Of a stretch of DNA of 64,000 nt, positions 52,296 through 60,775 are shown in pieces. The notes beneath the pieces were generated by a model. It was not told where the DNA came from and searched no databases. It saw only the letters and a program-made list of their open reading frames with translations. Source of the DNA: WJJR01 sp964440935 (GTDB lineage: Bacteria > Zixibacteria > MSB-5A5 > WJJR01); NCBI GenBank assembly GCA_964440935.1, contig CAYTTY010000012.1:1-64000 (forward strand), written 5' to 3'. The position numbers and the translations under genes are program-made. Position 1 is the stretch's first letter; every line of letters begins with the position of its first letter.

Positions 52296-52814
52296 TTACG
52301 ACTCAGATTTCTCCTCGGTGGGCGCCTCGGTGGGCGCCTCCGTGGCTTCCTCACCGCCCTCGGCCGGCTTTTCTGCCTCAGCGGCCTTGGCTTTCTCAGC
52401 GGCTTTGGCTTCTTCAGCCTTCTTGGTTTCGTCAGCCGCTTTCTTGTCGGCCTCTTCCTGGGCGACCATCTTGGCCCGCTCTTTCTTCTTGGCTTTGTGC
52501 GGGCGCTCGGTAATGGCGTCTTTGACGTCCATCCCCGTGATGTCCTCGCCGTTCTGCGCCTTTTCCCAAATCTGCGTCATGCCGCACTGGCGAAAGAGCG
52601 TGTTGACCGTATTCGACGGGGTCGCGCCTTTGCGCAACCAGTCGAGTGTACGCTCGACATTGACCTTCAATTTTGCCGGACGTTCGAGCGGACGGTACCA
52701 GCCGAGCACTTCGAGAAACCGGCCGTCTCGCGGCATGCGCGAGTCGGTCGCCACAAAGCGGTACATCGGCTGTTTCTTCTTGCCCATGCGGCGCAGACGA
52801 ATCTTAACGGACAA
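52296..52814 (-). CDS. rpsP: Ribosomal protein S16 with a long charged tail
   Basis: The first 90 residues are S16 (VKIRLRRMGKKKQPMYRFVATDSR, DGRFLEVLGWYRPLE), but the protein is 172 residues long, about twice the usual 80-90. The extra part is Ala/Glu/Lys-rich, with repeated KKAEEAKAAEKAKAAEAEKP-like stretches, likely helical or disordered. The start is a TTG with GGGAGG about 7 bases before it. The khpA (KH domain) gene that often sits between rpsP and rimM is missing here. Confidence 0.93.
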   Translation of the reverse strand: MSVKIRLRRMGKKKQPMYRFVATDSRMPRDGRFLEVLGWYRPLERPAKLKVNVERTLDWLRKGATPSNTVNTLFRQCGMTQIWEKAQNGEDITGMDVKDAITERPHKAKKKERAKMVAQEEADKKAADETKKAEEAKAAEKAKAAEAEKPAEGGEEATEAPTEAPTEEKSES

Positions 52815-52880
52815 TGTGTTACCTCCCTACTAATGACCTATGATGTCTACAAACTGAATTCGCGTTTGCTCACCGTTCTT

Positions 52881-52931
52881 TGTAGCGCGGCCGCCTCGGC
52901 CGCTCTGAGCAGGCGAGGCGCCTGCACTACA
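52881..52931. repeat. Palindromic unit between ffh and rpsP
   Basis: TGTAGCGCGGCCGCCTCGGC with a partly complementary right arm that reads as GCAGGCGCCTCGCC in complement, bounded by TGTAG and CTACA. It is related to the palindrome at 56699-56745 through the GCCGCCTCGGCCG core. Confidence 0.6.
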
Positions 52932-52938
52932 ATAATCG

Positions 52939-54261
52939 CTATAACGGAAACGGCATCTTCGGCATGCCCTTCATACCGCCCTTGCTCATCTGTTTGATCA
53001 TCTTCTTCATCATCTGGAACTGCTTGAGCAGCCGGTTGACGTCCTGAATCGTGTTGCCGCTGCCCTTGGCGATGCGCATGCGGCGCGAACCGTTGAGCAC
53101 CTCCGGATGACGGCGCTCGTACGGTGTCATCGAGAGGATCATCGCTTCCATGCGGGCCTGCGCGCGTTCGTCGACCTGCATCCCCTTCAACTGCTTGCCG
53201 ACACCGGGGATCATGCCGAGGACCGATTCGAGCGGACCCATCTTCTTCAACTGCTGCAACTGCTCATAGAAGTCTTCGAAATCAAACTGGGCTTTGCGCA
53301 GTTTGTCTTCGAGCGCGGCGGCATTGTCCTCATCAAAGTTCTCTTGTGCCTTTTCGACGAGCGAGACAACGTCGCCCATGCCCAGGATGCGCGAGACCAT
53401 ACGGTCGGGATGGAACGGTTCGAGCCCGTCGAGCTTCTCCCCCGTCCCGACAAACAGGATCGGCACGCCGGTCGCTTTGACAACGGATAGCGCCGCGCCC
53501 CCACGGGCGTCGCCATCGATCTTGGTGAAAATGACACCGTCAATGCCGATGCGTTCGGCGAATGATGACGCCGATGTAACCGCGTCCTGACCGGTGAGTG
53601 CATCAGCGACGAAGAACGTTTCGGTCGGCTCGACCTTCTCTTTAATCAACGAGACTTCACCCATCAATTGGTCGTCGATATGCAACCGTCCGGCGGTGTC
53701 GAGGATAATCAAGTCGGCGCCGGCGTCGGTTGCGGTCTGTACACCCTTGACAGCCACGTCGACCGGGTTGCCACTGCCGGTGTGCACGTCGACACCGACC
53801 TGCTTACCGAGTGTTTTGAGCTGTTCGATGGCGGCGGGACGTTGCAGGTCGGCGGCAATCATGTGCGGTTTGCGTCCGGCTTTCTTGAAATGCATCGCGA
53901 GTTTGCCGCACGTGGTCGTTTTACCCGATCCCTGCAAACCGACAAGCATCCAGATCGTTGGCTGCGGTGACTTGGCGAAGTGCACCGGACGGTGCTGGCC
54001 GCCGAGCAGATCGACCATCTTGTCGTAGATGATCTTGATCATCTGCTGGCCAGGGGTGACCGACTGCAGGACCTTGTCGCCCATGCTCTCGGTCTGCACG
54101 TCGTCGAGGAACGACTTGACGACCTTATAGTTGACGTCCGCCTCGAGCAGGGCGCGACGCACCTGCTTGAGCGCATCTTTGACGTTGGCCTCGGTGATCT
54201 TACCGTGGCCCCGGAGCGTCTTAAAGACACTGTCGAGTCGGTCGCTCAGATTCGAAAACAT
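52939..54261 (-). CDS. ffh: Signal recognition particle protein Ffh
   Basis: Targets nascent membrane proteins to the FtsY receptor with 4.5S RNA. 440 residues with the N domain, G domain P-loop GLQGSGKTTTCGKLA, DTAGR, FTKIDGDARGGAAL, and the Met-rich M domain ending KKMIKQMSKGGMKGMPKMP. GAGGGTGA precedes the ATG. It heads ffh-rpsP-rimM-trmD-rplS-rnhB-yraN. Confidence 0.97.
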   Translation of the reverse strand: MFSNLSDRLDSVFKTLRGHGKITEANVKDALKQVRRALLEADVNYKVVKSFLDDVQTESMGDKVLQSVTPGQQMIKIIYDKMVDLLGGQHRPVHFAKSPQPTIWMLVGLQGSGKTTTCGKLAMHFKKAGRKPHMIAADLQRPAAIEQLKTLGKQVGVDVHTGSGNPVDVAVKGVQTATDAGADLIILDTAGRLHIDDQLMGEVSLIKEKVEPTETFFVADALTGQDAVTSASSFAERIGIDGVIFTKIDGDARGGAALSVVKATGVPILFVGTGEKLDGLEPFHPDRMVSRILGMGDVVSLVEKAQENFDEDNAAALEDKLRKAQFDFEDFYEQLQQLKKMGPLESVLGMIPGVGKQLKGMQVDERAQARMEAMILSMTPYERRHPEVLNGSRRMRIAKGSGNTIQDVNRLLKQFQMMKKMIKQMSKGGMKGMPKMPFPL

Positions 54262-54659
54262 GCTACTTCACCCTCAAGGACATCCGTACGGGGACGCCTT
54301 CGACTACAAACGTTAAAACAGCGCCGACCGATGGACCTGGATCGGCGCAAATGGCTAAGGTACAAAAGATTTGGAGGAAATCAATTGGGATTGTGGGGGG
54401 TGAAGAAGGGCCAAGTGTCAGCCACCCAAACGGCTCCGACAGCAATCCATTGTATCACAACATCTTAGATGCCATCGATACTGTCATCCCCGCGAGTATC
54501 TCGTCCAGCGAAGTGGACGAGATGCGAAAGCGGGGATCCAGTGGCATTGGGGGAGAGGCGACCCCTCATCTCCCGGGTTTCACCCTGCAACGATTCGGCC
54601 GCTTCCGCTGTAGAATATTGCCCTGCGGGATATTGAAACTGGAAGAGGAGGATTTCAGG
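54262..54659. other. Divergent ffh-degP intergenic region with nested palindrome
   Basis: Holds no gene. At 54481-54540 it carries copy 3 of the dispersed repeat, in which the outer halves (GTCATCCCCGC and CGAAAGCGGGGATCCA) are separated by an inner palindrome ATCTCGTCC-AGCGAAGT-GGACGAGAT. TAGAAT at 54611-54616 is a possible -10 for degP, but no matching -35 was found. Confidence 0.6.
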
Positions 54660-56135
54660 ATGATACAGACTCGTGACCGATTCGGTGGACGGTTGGCGGC
54701 GGTGCCGGCTCTGTTGGTGGTGGTGGTAGTTATCTCGTTGATGGCGTTACCGTCGCCGGCGCAGGACACCGACCGGCCGACACCATTGGTCGGCGAATAC
54801 GAAATTCGCACGCTGCGCGACCTGAGCGATGCGTTTATTCACATTTCCGAGACGGTGCGGCCGACAGTGGTGACCGTGTCGACCGAACGCATTGTTACGC
54901 GCCAAATGGTCAACCCGTTCGGCAACCATCCGTTTTTCGAACGCTTCTTCGGGCCGCAACCCGATCAGCCGGAACAGCGCGAGTTTCGTCAGCGCGGATT
55001 GGGCTCCGGTGTGATTGTCAGTCAAGACGGTCTCGTGCTGACCAACAACCACGTGGTCGCGAATACCGACAGCATCTTCATCCGCACCTACAATGAACGC
55101 CGCTTCACCGCAACGATTGTTGGCCGCGACGAAAAGACCGACATCGCGGTCCTGCGCATCGATGCCGATGATCTGACACCGATTGCCATCGGCGACAGCG
55201 AAACATTGAAAGTCGGCGAAATCGTGATGGCGATCGGCAGCCCGATGAGCGAGAATTTGGCGTACACGGTGACACAGGGCATTGTCAGCGCCACCGGGCG
55301 GTCGAATGTCGGGCTGGCTGATTACGAGGACTTTATCCAAACCGACGCGGCAATCAACCCCGGCAACTCGGGCGGACCGTTGGTGAATCTCGACGGTGAG
55401 CTGGTCGGCATCAATACCGCCATCGCTTCGCGCACCGGCGGTTTCATGGGCATCGGCTTCGCCGTCCCGGTGAATATGGCGATGAACATTATGACATCGC
55501 TGGTTGAAGAAGGACGCGTCGTGCGCGGCTGGCTGGGCGTCGTGATTCAGGACGTCAACGAACAGCTCGCGTCGGCGATGGGACTCGATGAAATCACCGG
55601 TGTGCTGGTCGGCGACGTGACACCCGACAGCCCGTCGGACAAAGCGGGAGTCGAAGCGGGCGATGTCATCACCGAACTGAACGGACGCGAGGTCGAATCG
55701 GTGCAGGACCTGCGCAATTCGATTGCGGCGACACGTCCCGGAACCGACGTCACACTCACGGTCATTCGCGATGACCAAACGCAAAACATCACGGTGACAC
55801 TCGGCGAGCTGCCGGGCGACGGTGCAATCGCCGCGGCCACTGGTTCGCTCGAAGAACTGCTGGGGTTTTCGTACAACACGCTCACCAATGCGCTGGCTGA
55901 ACGGTACGGGATTGATGAGACGTATCGCGGTGTCGTGGTCACGTCGATCGATCCGGTGAGTGCGGCGTATCGCGCGGGCGTGCGCGAAGGCGACTTGATT
56001 CATGCGGCCGAACGTATTCGTGTCGAAACCGAAGAGGAATTCAACAACGCGCTCAGCGGCAAAGACAAAGGTGACAATGTGCTGTTGCACATCAATCGCG
56101 GCGGGCAGAGTTTCTTTGTGGCGTTTGCGCTGTAG
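54660..56135 (+). CDS. degP: DegP/HtrA-family periplasmic serine protease
   Basis: Heat-shock protease/chaperone of the cell envelope. The 491 residues start with a signal peptide (VPALLVVVVVISLMALPSPAQ, cut about 35), then the trypsin-like domain with the triad His131 (LTNNHVV), Asp161 (KTDIAVL) and Ser237 (NPGNSGGPL), followed by two PDZ domains (about 295-385 and 400-490) of which the first contains GVLVGDVTPDSPSDKAGVEAGDVITELNG. The ATG at 54660 has GAGGAGG about 8 bases before it; 103 upstream codons of the open frame are rejected since they cross a repeat. Confidence 0.95.
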   Translation: MIQTRDRFGGRLAAVPALLVVVVVISLMALPSPAQDTDRPTPLVGEYEIRTLRDLSDAFIHISETVRPTVVTVSTERIVTRQMVNPFGNHPFFERFFGPQPDQPEQREFRQRGLGSGVIVSQDGLVLTNNHVVANTDSIFIRTYNERRFTATIVGRDEKTDIAVLRIDADDLTPIAIGDSETLKVGEIVMAIGSPMSENLAYTVTQGIVSATGRSNVGLADYEDFIQTDAAINPGNSGGPLVNLDGELVGINTAIASRTGGFMGIGFAVPVNMAMNIMTSLVEEGRVVRGWLGVVIQDVNEQLASAMGLDEITGVLVGDVTPDSPSDKAGVEAGDVITELNGREVESVQDLRNSIAATRPGTDVTLTVIRDDQTQNITVTLGELPGDGAIAAATGSLEELLGFSYNTLTNALAERYGIDETYRGVVVTSIDPVSAAYRAGVREGDLIHAAERIRVETEEEFNNALSGKDKGDNVLLHINRGGQSFFVAFAL

Positions 56136-56147
56136 TTGTTCACCGGC

Positions 56148-56236
56148 ATTGTCATTCTGAACGGAGTGAGGAAACTGCTGCTTGCGCGTGGCGGGGGTAT
56201 CAAGAGCAGATCCCTCGCTTCGCTCGGGATGACACA
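56148..56236. repeat. Inverted pair of dispersed repeat after degP
   Basis: GTCATTCTGAACGGAGTGAG and the opposite unit CTCGCTTCGCTCGGGATGAC flank about 40 bases and are imperfect inverted copies. Similar pairs are spread in many bacterial genomes. It may also act as the degP terminator. Confidence 0.55.
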
Positions 56237-56269
56237 TTGATCTTGGTACACCGGGCATCGGTTGTTGTA

Positions 56270-56527
56270 TAGCAATTGTCATAAATCCTTTCCGTTTGGA
56301 TCAGGGTGCCACGGGCCTTTAGGGGTGTGTCGCACCCCCCCCGAGAATCAGAGCCTTCGGGAGGGCGAGCCTCCCGGCGAGCCGCAACGGCATGTTCCAC
56401 ACGGCGGCTCGGCGGGAGCCTCGCCCTCCCCAGTCTGAGGTGATGATAGACAGCAGGTTTTTCAACACGCCCCTTTAGGCCCGTGGTATTCAAATACAAA
56501 CGGACAATACTTCTGACAATAGCTCTA
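56270..56527. mobile_element. Non-autonomous IS630-type element (MITE A)
   Basis: 258 bases bounded by TA, with inverted ends of about 60 bases. The left end begins TAGCAATTGTCATAAATCCT, the complement of the right end TAGAGCTATTGTCAGAAGTA, and both go on through TCCGTTTG to CCACGGGCCT. The outer bases match the ends of the IS630 element at 48391-49507. The interior is a further inverted pair of GGGAGGGCGAGCCTCCC (56359-56385 and 56404-56430). No gene is inside. Confidence 0.75.
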
Positions 56528-56700
56528 GTGTCGTGTCCCGGAAATAGCTTAAAGAAGTCGCTTCCACGCCGCGTGCCGTCATGCGCCCTCGCATGACGGC
56601 TATCTTCTTTCCGGACAAGGCGTCACCCGAGGGCGGGTGACGCCACGGGGTACAATTTCGTATAGAAACTGATGAACCGTATTTCTGGGACACGACACTA
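56526..56700. mobile_element. Second TA-bounded element of a different family (MITE B)
   Basis: 175 bases with 21-base inverted ends: TAGTGTCGTGTCCCGGAAAT and the complement of the right end TAGTGTCGTGTCCCAGAAAT. It shares its left TA with MITE A and its right TA with the palindrome that follows. Inside are two perfect hairpins (GCCGTCATGCG/CGCATGACGGC and GGCGTCACCC/GGGTGACGCC). No transposase with these ends is in the window. Confidence 0.75.
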
Positions 56701-56745
56701 GAACGGTCGCCTCGGCCGTTTGGTCCGGCCGAGGCGGCCGCTCTA
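56699..56745. repeat. Third TA-bounded palindrome
   Basis: TAGAACGGTCGCCTCGGCCG and the right arm (complement TAGAGCGGCCGCCTCGGCCG) form a 47-base near-perfect palindrome that shares its left TA with MITE B. Its core also occurs at 52881-52931. It ends 55 bases before the PASTA protein stop. Confidence 0.65.
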
Positions 56746-56799
56746 CATGTTGTCGAGATCTGCGTGCGGACAGGAATGACCGCACCGCTTACGATCGAG

Positions 56800-57576
56800 C
56801 TACTGATCCCGCGAAATGACCAGATCGATTTCGATACCGGAATCGAGTTCTTCGCCGGGGGCGTGCGACTGGGCAATGATGGTGCCAGGAAGGAGAGTGG
56901 TATCATAGCGGCGGTCGACGGAGCCGATGAGCAGTGCACGGTCGCGGAGGATCTGGCGGGCTTCTTCGATATTGAGACCGACGAGATTGGGACACCAGGT
57001 GCTGCGCCGATCGGTCTGTTCATTGACGAGGAGATTGACCACCCCGCCGCGCGGCAGACTGCTGCCGGCGCCGGGGATGGTGCGTACCACGGTGCCGACC
57101 GGAACCGGATTCGACGTCGTATCGCGTTCACCAGCGCGTCCGCCGACGTGCAAACCCGCCTGCGTCAGAATCAGCTCGGCCTGGCGTGGTGTGTAGCCGC
57201 GCACATGCGGAACGTCAATTAATTCCGATCCACGTGAGACGACCAAACTGAACACACGTCCGTCTTTGATCGGTGCACCGGCCGGTGGACGTTGTTCGAG
57301 AATGGTGCCGTCGGGACTGTCGGGTGAGAACCGTCGCTCGGCAATCTTCATCGACGATCCAATGGCTTCGAGCCGCTCTTGTGCGGCGTGTATCGACTGA
57401 TTGACCAGGTCGGGCGCGGGAAATTCATCGCCGTGACGGGTGTACCACGGCATGACAATTTCATCGACAATCAACAGCAACGCGAACGCGGCGATGATCG
57501 GTACAACGATCCACGTGACGGGAATGCGAACCCACCGCGGCTGCCGTGTCCAGATGTCGCGGAGTGTGCCCATCAT
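56800..57576 (-). CDS. Membrane protein with three PASTA domains
   Basis: 258 residues: one membrane helix (about 20-42, WIVVPIIAAFALLLIVDEIV) and three extracytoplasmic PASTA domains (about 53-113, 118-188 and 192-257), each with the usual helix and the closing VVN/VIS strand (for example PNLVGLNIEEARQILRDRAL). PASTA domains bind peptidoglycan fragments and usually sit on Ser/Thr kinases or penicillin-binding proteins; here no kinase or transpeptidase domain is attached. The ATG overlaps the rsmB stop (TGATG). Confidence 0.88.
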   Translation of the reverse strand: MMGTLRDIWTRQPRWVRIPVTWIVVPIIAAFALLLIVDEIVMPWYTRHGDEFPAPDLVNQSIHAAQERLEAIGSSMKIAERRFSPDSPDGTILEQRPPAGAPIKDGRVFSLVVSRGSELIDVPHVRGYTPRQAELILTQAGLHVGGRAGERDTTSNPVPVGTVVRTIPGAGSSLPRGGVVNLLVNEQTDRRSTWCPNLVGLNIEEARQILRDRALLIGSVDRRYDTTLLPGTIIAQSHAPGEELDSGIEIDLVISRDQ

Positions 57577-58970
57577 CAGTCGGCGGACTTCCGTCGCAGC
57601 CGGGCGGCAAAGACACCGTCGAGACCATCGAATGGCGGCCGTGACGCCACGTACCCTTCCTTGGTTACAAACTGCCCGGGGACATACGGCGCCGCCGATT
57701 CCAATTCGAACTCGTCGTTGGCTTCGAGGAAGGAACGAACGGTGAATTCGTTCTCTTCGGATGTGATTGTGCAGGTGGCGTACACAAGGACACCGCCGGG
57801 CGTGACGTGATTACTGGCCACACTCAGCCAGATGCGTTGCGAACGGGCGAGACGCTCAATATCCGACTGTGTCTTCACCCAGCGGACTTCGGGATTCTTC
57901 GGCAATGTGCCCAGCGCCGAGCAGGGCACATCGGCGAGCACCCGTGGCGCGGTGCGATCCCCGAGTGAGGAGACATCGGCCTGAATCGGCAGCATGTTAT
58001 CGGCGCCAAACCGCTGTTTATTCTCTTCGAGCCGTTTCAACCGTTCGGCACTGCGGTCAACGGCGAACACTTGGCCCTCGGGTCCGATCATCTCAGAAAT
58101 CAACAACGACTTGCCGCCGGGCGCAGCAAACAAATCGATCACTTGATCGCCTGGTTGAGGGTCGAGTAATCGGACGACCAATCCTGACGCCGGATTCTGC
58201 ACCCAGCCGATCGGTTCAGAATAGAGTGGAGAGTCCGACGTCAGCGCCGCCGTCTCCACTTCCACGTATTCATCGAACACCGGATGGGATTTGCCGGAGA
58301 GCAGATTCGCGCCGGCCAACAGTTCATTCAGACGCGCGAGACCGGGACCGTCCCTGGCAAGCCGGACATAGTGATGCGGCGGCGCGTTCGCCCAGCGGGC
58401 AATACGATCGATGTGCTCTTCACCGTACTTGGAGATCAGCATTTTGATCAGCCAGTCGGGCATGGAGAGCTTCTCGGCCGGCGGTGCGCTATCGAGTTGC
58501 TCGTGCAGTTGATCGCGTTCACGTGCCGCGCGGCGCAACACCGCGTTGACCAATCCGGCAATCCCCTGGTGCGAGACGGCCTTGGCCGCTTCGACGGCGG
58601 TCGACACAGCCGCATGGGGCGGTATACGATCGCAATCGACCACCTGGAATAGTCCCATCCGCAGAACCCACTGCACCGGTTCTTTCAACCCTTCGAATTT
58701 ACCGTCAGTGAGATAATTGGCGCGGTGATCGAGCACGCGCAAACGGCGCAGCACCCCGGCGGCCAAATGAACGGCCAGCGCGCGATCGCGTGCGGAGAGC
58801 CCGGCCAGCCCGGCGCTATGATCCCACATTTGTTCCAGACGTTCGCCCCCCTTCATGGCGTTGACTGTCAGATCATACGCCACCGCACGCGCATTGTTCG
58901 CACCGAAGGGGTTAATATTCTTCGTTTCGGGGCGTCGGTTTCGGCGTCCCTGCCGCGAGTTCCTTACCAT
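57576..58970 (-). CDS. rsmB: 16S rRNA (cytosine967-C5)-methyltransferase
   Basis: 464 residues: an N-terminal NusB-like RNA-binding domain (about 30-160), a linker and the SAM-dependent Sun/NOP2 domain with VIDLFAAPGGKSLLISEMIG, the two catalytic cysteines in DVPCSALGTLPKNPEVRW and YATCTITSEENE. AAGGTGA lies 3 to 4 bases before the ATG. The product methylates C967 of 16S rRNA in E. coli numbering. The PASTA gene is coupled downstream. Confidence 0.94.
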   Translation of the reverse strand: MVRNSRQGRRNRRPETKNINPFGANNARAVAYDLTVNAMKGGERLEQMWDHSAGLAGLSARDRALAVHLAAGVLRRLRVLDHRANYLTDGKFEGLKEPVQWVLRMGLFQVVDCDRIPPHAAVSTAVEAAKAVSHQGIAGLVNAVLRRAARERDQLHEQLDSAPPAEKLSMPDWLIKMLISKYGEEHIDRIARWANAPPHHYVRLARDGPGLARLNELLAGANLLSGKSHPVFDEYVEVETAALTSDSPLYSEPIGWVQNPASGLVVRLLDPQPGDQVIDLFAAPGGKSLLISEMIGPEGQVFAVDRSAERLKRLEENKQRFGADNMLPIQADVSSLGDRTAPRVLADVPCSALGTLPKNPEVRWVKTQSDIERLARSQRIWLSVASNHVTPGGVLVYATCTITSEENEFTVRSFLEANDEFELESAAPYVPGQFVTKEGYVASRPPFDGLDGVFAARLRRKSAD

Positions 58971-59057
58971 GAGTCACCTTCCAGTTGCGAGCACCGGAAA
59001 CCCCAATAGATGTGCGTCTGTCGCCGGTCCCAAGCGAGCACGCACTGTATCTAGTTG

Positions 59058-60749
59058 TTACGGCAGGCCGGGGAGGTTCATCCCCCGGTCTTTGGCAAAT
59101 CCGACTGCTTCATCGTACCCGGCGTCGACGTGGCGCATCACCCCGGTCCCGGGATCGTTGACCAAAACGCGCGACAGGCGGCCGTCGGCGTCCTCCGATC
59201 CATCGGCGACGATCACCATGCCGGCGTGGATCGACTGGCCCATGCCGACCCCTCCCCCATGGTGAATCGATACCCATCCGGCGCCGGAAACGGCATTGAG
59301 CAACCCATTGAGTAGAGGCCAGTCGGCCACAGCGTCGGACGTATCTTTCATGCCCTCCGTCTCGCGATTCGGTGAAGCGACCGAACCGCAGTCGAGATGA
59401 TCCCGACCGATGACAATCGGCGCCGAGATCTTTCCGTCGCGCACCAGCTTATTGATGATCAAACCGAACTTGTCGCGTTCGCCATACCCGAGCCAGCAGA
59501 TGCGTGCCGGCAATCCCTGGAACTTGACTTTCTCGGAGGCGAGACGAATCCAGCGACACAAGGGTTCATTATAGGAGAATTCACGAAGGATTACGTCATC
59601 GGTGACGGCAATATCCTTGGGGTCGCCGGAGAGCGCCACCCAGCGGAACGGTCCTTTGCCATAGCAGAATAACGGACGGATATATGCCGGCACAAATCCG
59701 GGATACTCGAACGCGTTTTCGTAGCCTGCTTTCTGTGCCTGTCCGCGCAGATTATTGCCGTAGTCGAATGCAATGGCGCCGGCTTTCTGCATCGCCACAA
59801 TCGCCTGGCAATGCCACGCCATCGAATCGAACGAACGACGGATGTACTCGTCGGGATCCTCGACGCGCATTTGTGCGGCCTCGGAGACAGACAGTCCCGA
59901 CGGCACATAACCGTAGAGTTCGTCATGCGCCGACGTCTGATCGGTGACGACATCCGGAATGACATTGCGCTTGACCATTTCAGGAAGAACGTCAGCGCAG
60001 TTGCCGACCAACCCGATCGACAACGGTTGCTTCTTTGCAACGGCGTCGTTCACCCAGTTTAGTGCTTCATCGAGAGATGATGTCTTGCGATCACAATACG
60101 CGGTCTTGATGCGGCGGTCGATACGCGCTTCATCGACCTCGACAACCAACGCGATGCCGCCGTTGAGAGTCACCGCCAACGGTTGCGCACCACCCATGCC
60201 GCCCATCCCGCCGGTGAGCACCCATCGACCGGCAAGGCTGCCGTCGAAGTGACGGGTGGCCAGCGATGCGAGTGTCTCGTAGGTGCCCTGCAGGATGCCC
60301 TGTGTGCCGATGTAAATCCAGGATCCGGCGGTCATCTGGCCGAACATCATCAGTCCAAGAGCATCGAGCCGGCGGAACTCCTCCCAGTTGGCCCAATTGC
60401 CAACGAGGTTGGAGTTGGCAATCAGAACACGCGGCGCCGACGGCTGTGTCTTGAATATGCCGACCGGCTTGCCCGATTGGACCAGCAGTGTTTCGTCGTT
60501 TTCCAAATCCTTCAGCGACGCGATAATCGTGTGAAAACAGTCCCAGTTGCGTGCGGCCTTGCCGGAGCCGCCGTAGACAATCAACTCGTCGGGCTTCTCG
60601 GCCACATCCGGGTCGAGATTGTTCTGGATCATGCGGAACGCGGCTTCCTGAATCCATCCCTTGCACGTACGTTCACTGCCCCGTGGCGCGCGGACGGCAG
60701 TGGCCGGCGCGCCGGCTGCCGTTGTCATTGCATCTGGTGTTGTGGCCAT
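59058..60749 (-). CDS. hutU: Urocanate hydratase
   Basis: NAD-dependent second step of histidine breakdown, urocanate to imidazolonepropionate. About 563 residues with family segments WIQEAAFRMIQNNLDPDVAE, ELIVYGGSGKAARNWDCF, TAGSWIYIGTQGILQGTYET and the catalytic region RICWLGYGERDKFGL and IHHGGGVGMGQSIHAG. The ATG at 60749 has GAGGAG 8 bases before it. No hutH, hutI or hutG gene is nearby; it follows purL by 26 bases. Confidence 0.94.
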   Translation of the reverse strand: MATTPDAMTTAAGAPATAVRAPRGSERTCKGWIQEAAFRMIQNNLDPDVAEKPDELIVYGGSGKAARNWDCFHTIIASLKDLENDETLLVQSGKPVGIFKTQPSAPRVLIANSNLVGNWANWEEFRRLDALGLMMFGQMTAGSWIYIGTQGILQGTYETLASLATRHFDGSLAGRWVLTGGMGGMGGAQPLAVTLNGGIALVVEVDEARIDRRIKTAYCDRKTSSLDEALNWVNDAVAKKQPLSIGLVGNCADVLPEMVKRNVIPDVVTDQTSAHDELYGYVPSGLSVSEAAQMRVEDPDEYIRRSFDSMAWHCQAIVAMQKAGAIAFDYGNNLRGQAQKAGYENAFEYPGFVPAYIRPLFCYGKGPFRWVALSGDPKDIAVTDDVILREFSYNEPLCRWIRLASEKVKFQGLPARICWLGYGERDKFGLIINKLVRDGKISAPIVIGRDHLDCGSVASPNRETEGMKDTSDAVADWPLLNGLLNAVSGAGWVSIHHGGGVGMGQSIHAGMVIVADGSEDADGRLSRVLVNDPGTGVMRHVDAGYDEAVGFAKDRGMNLPGLP

Positions 60750-60775
60750 GGCTGTACTCCTCAATTGCAGAACCG

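Noticed and set aside
54747..56282. 511-codon open frame on the minus strand
   Set aside because: It is a shadow of degP. The frame has many His, Arg and Asp residues and no domain.
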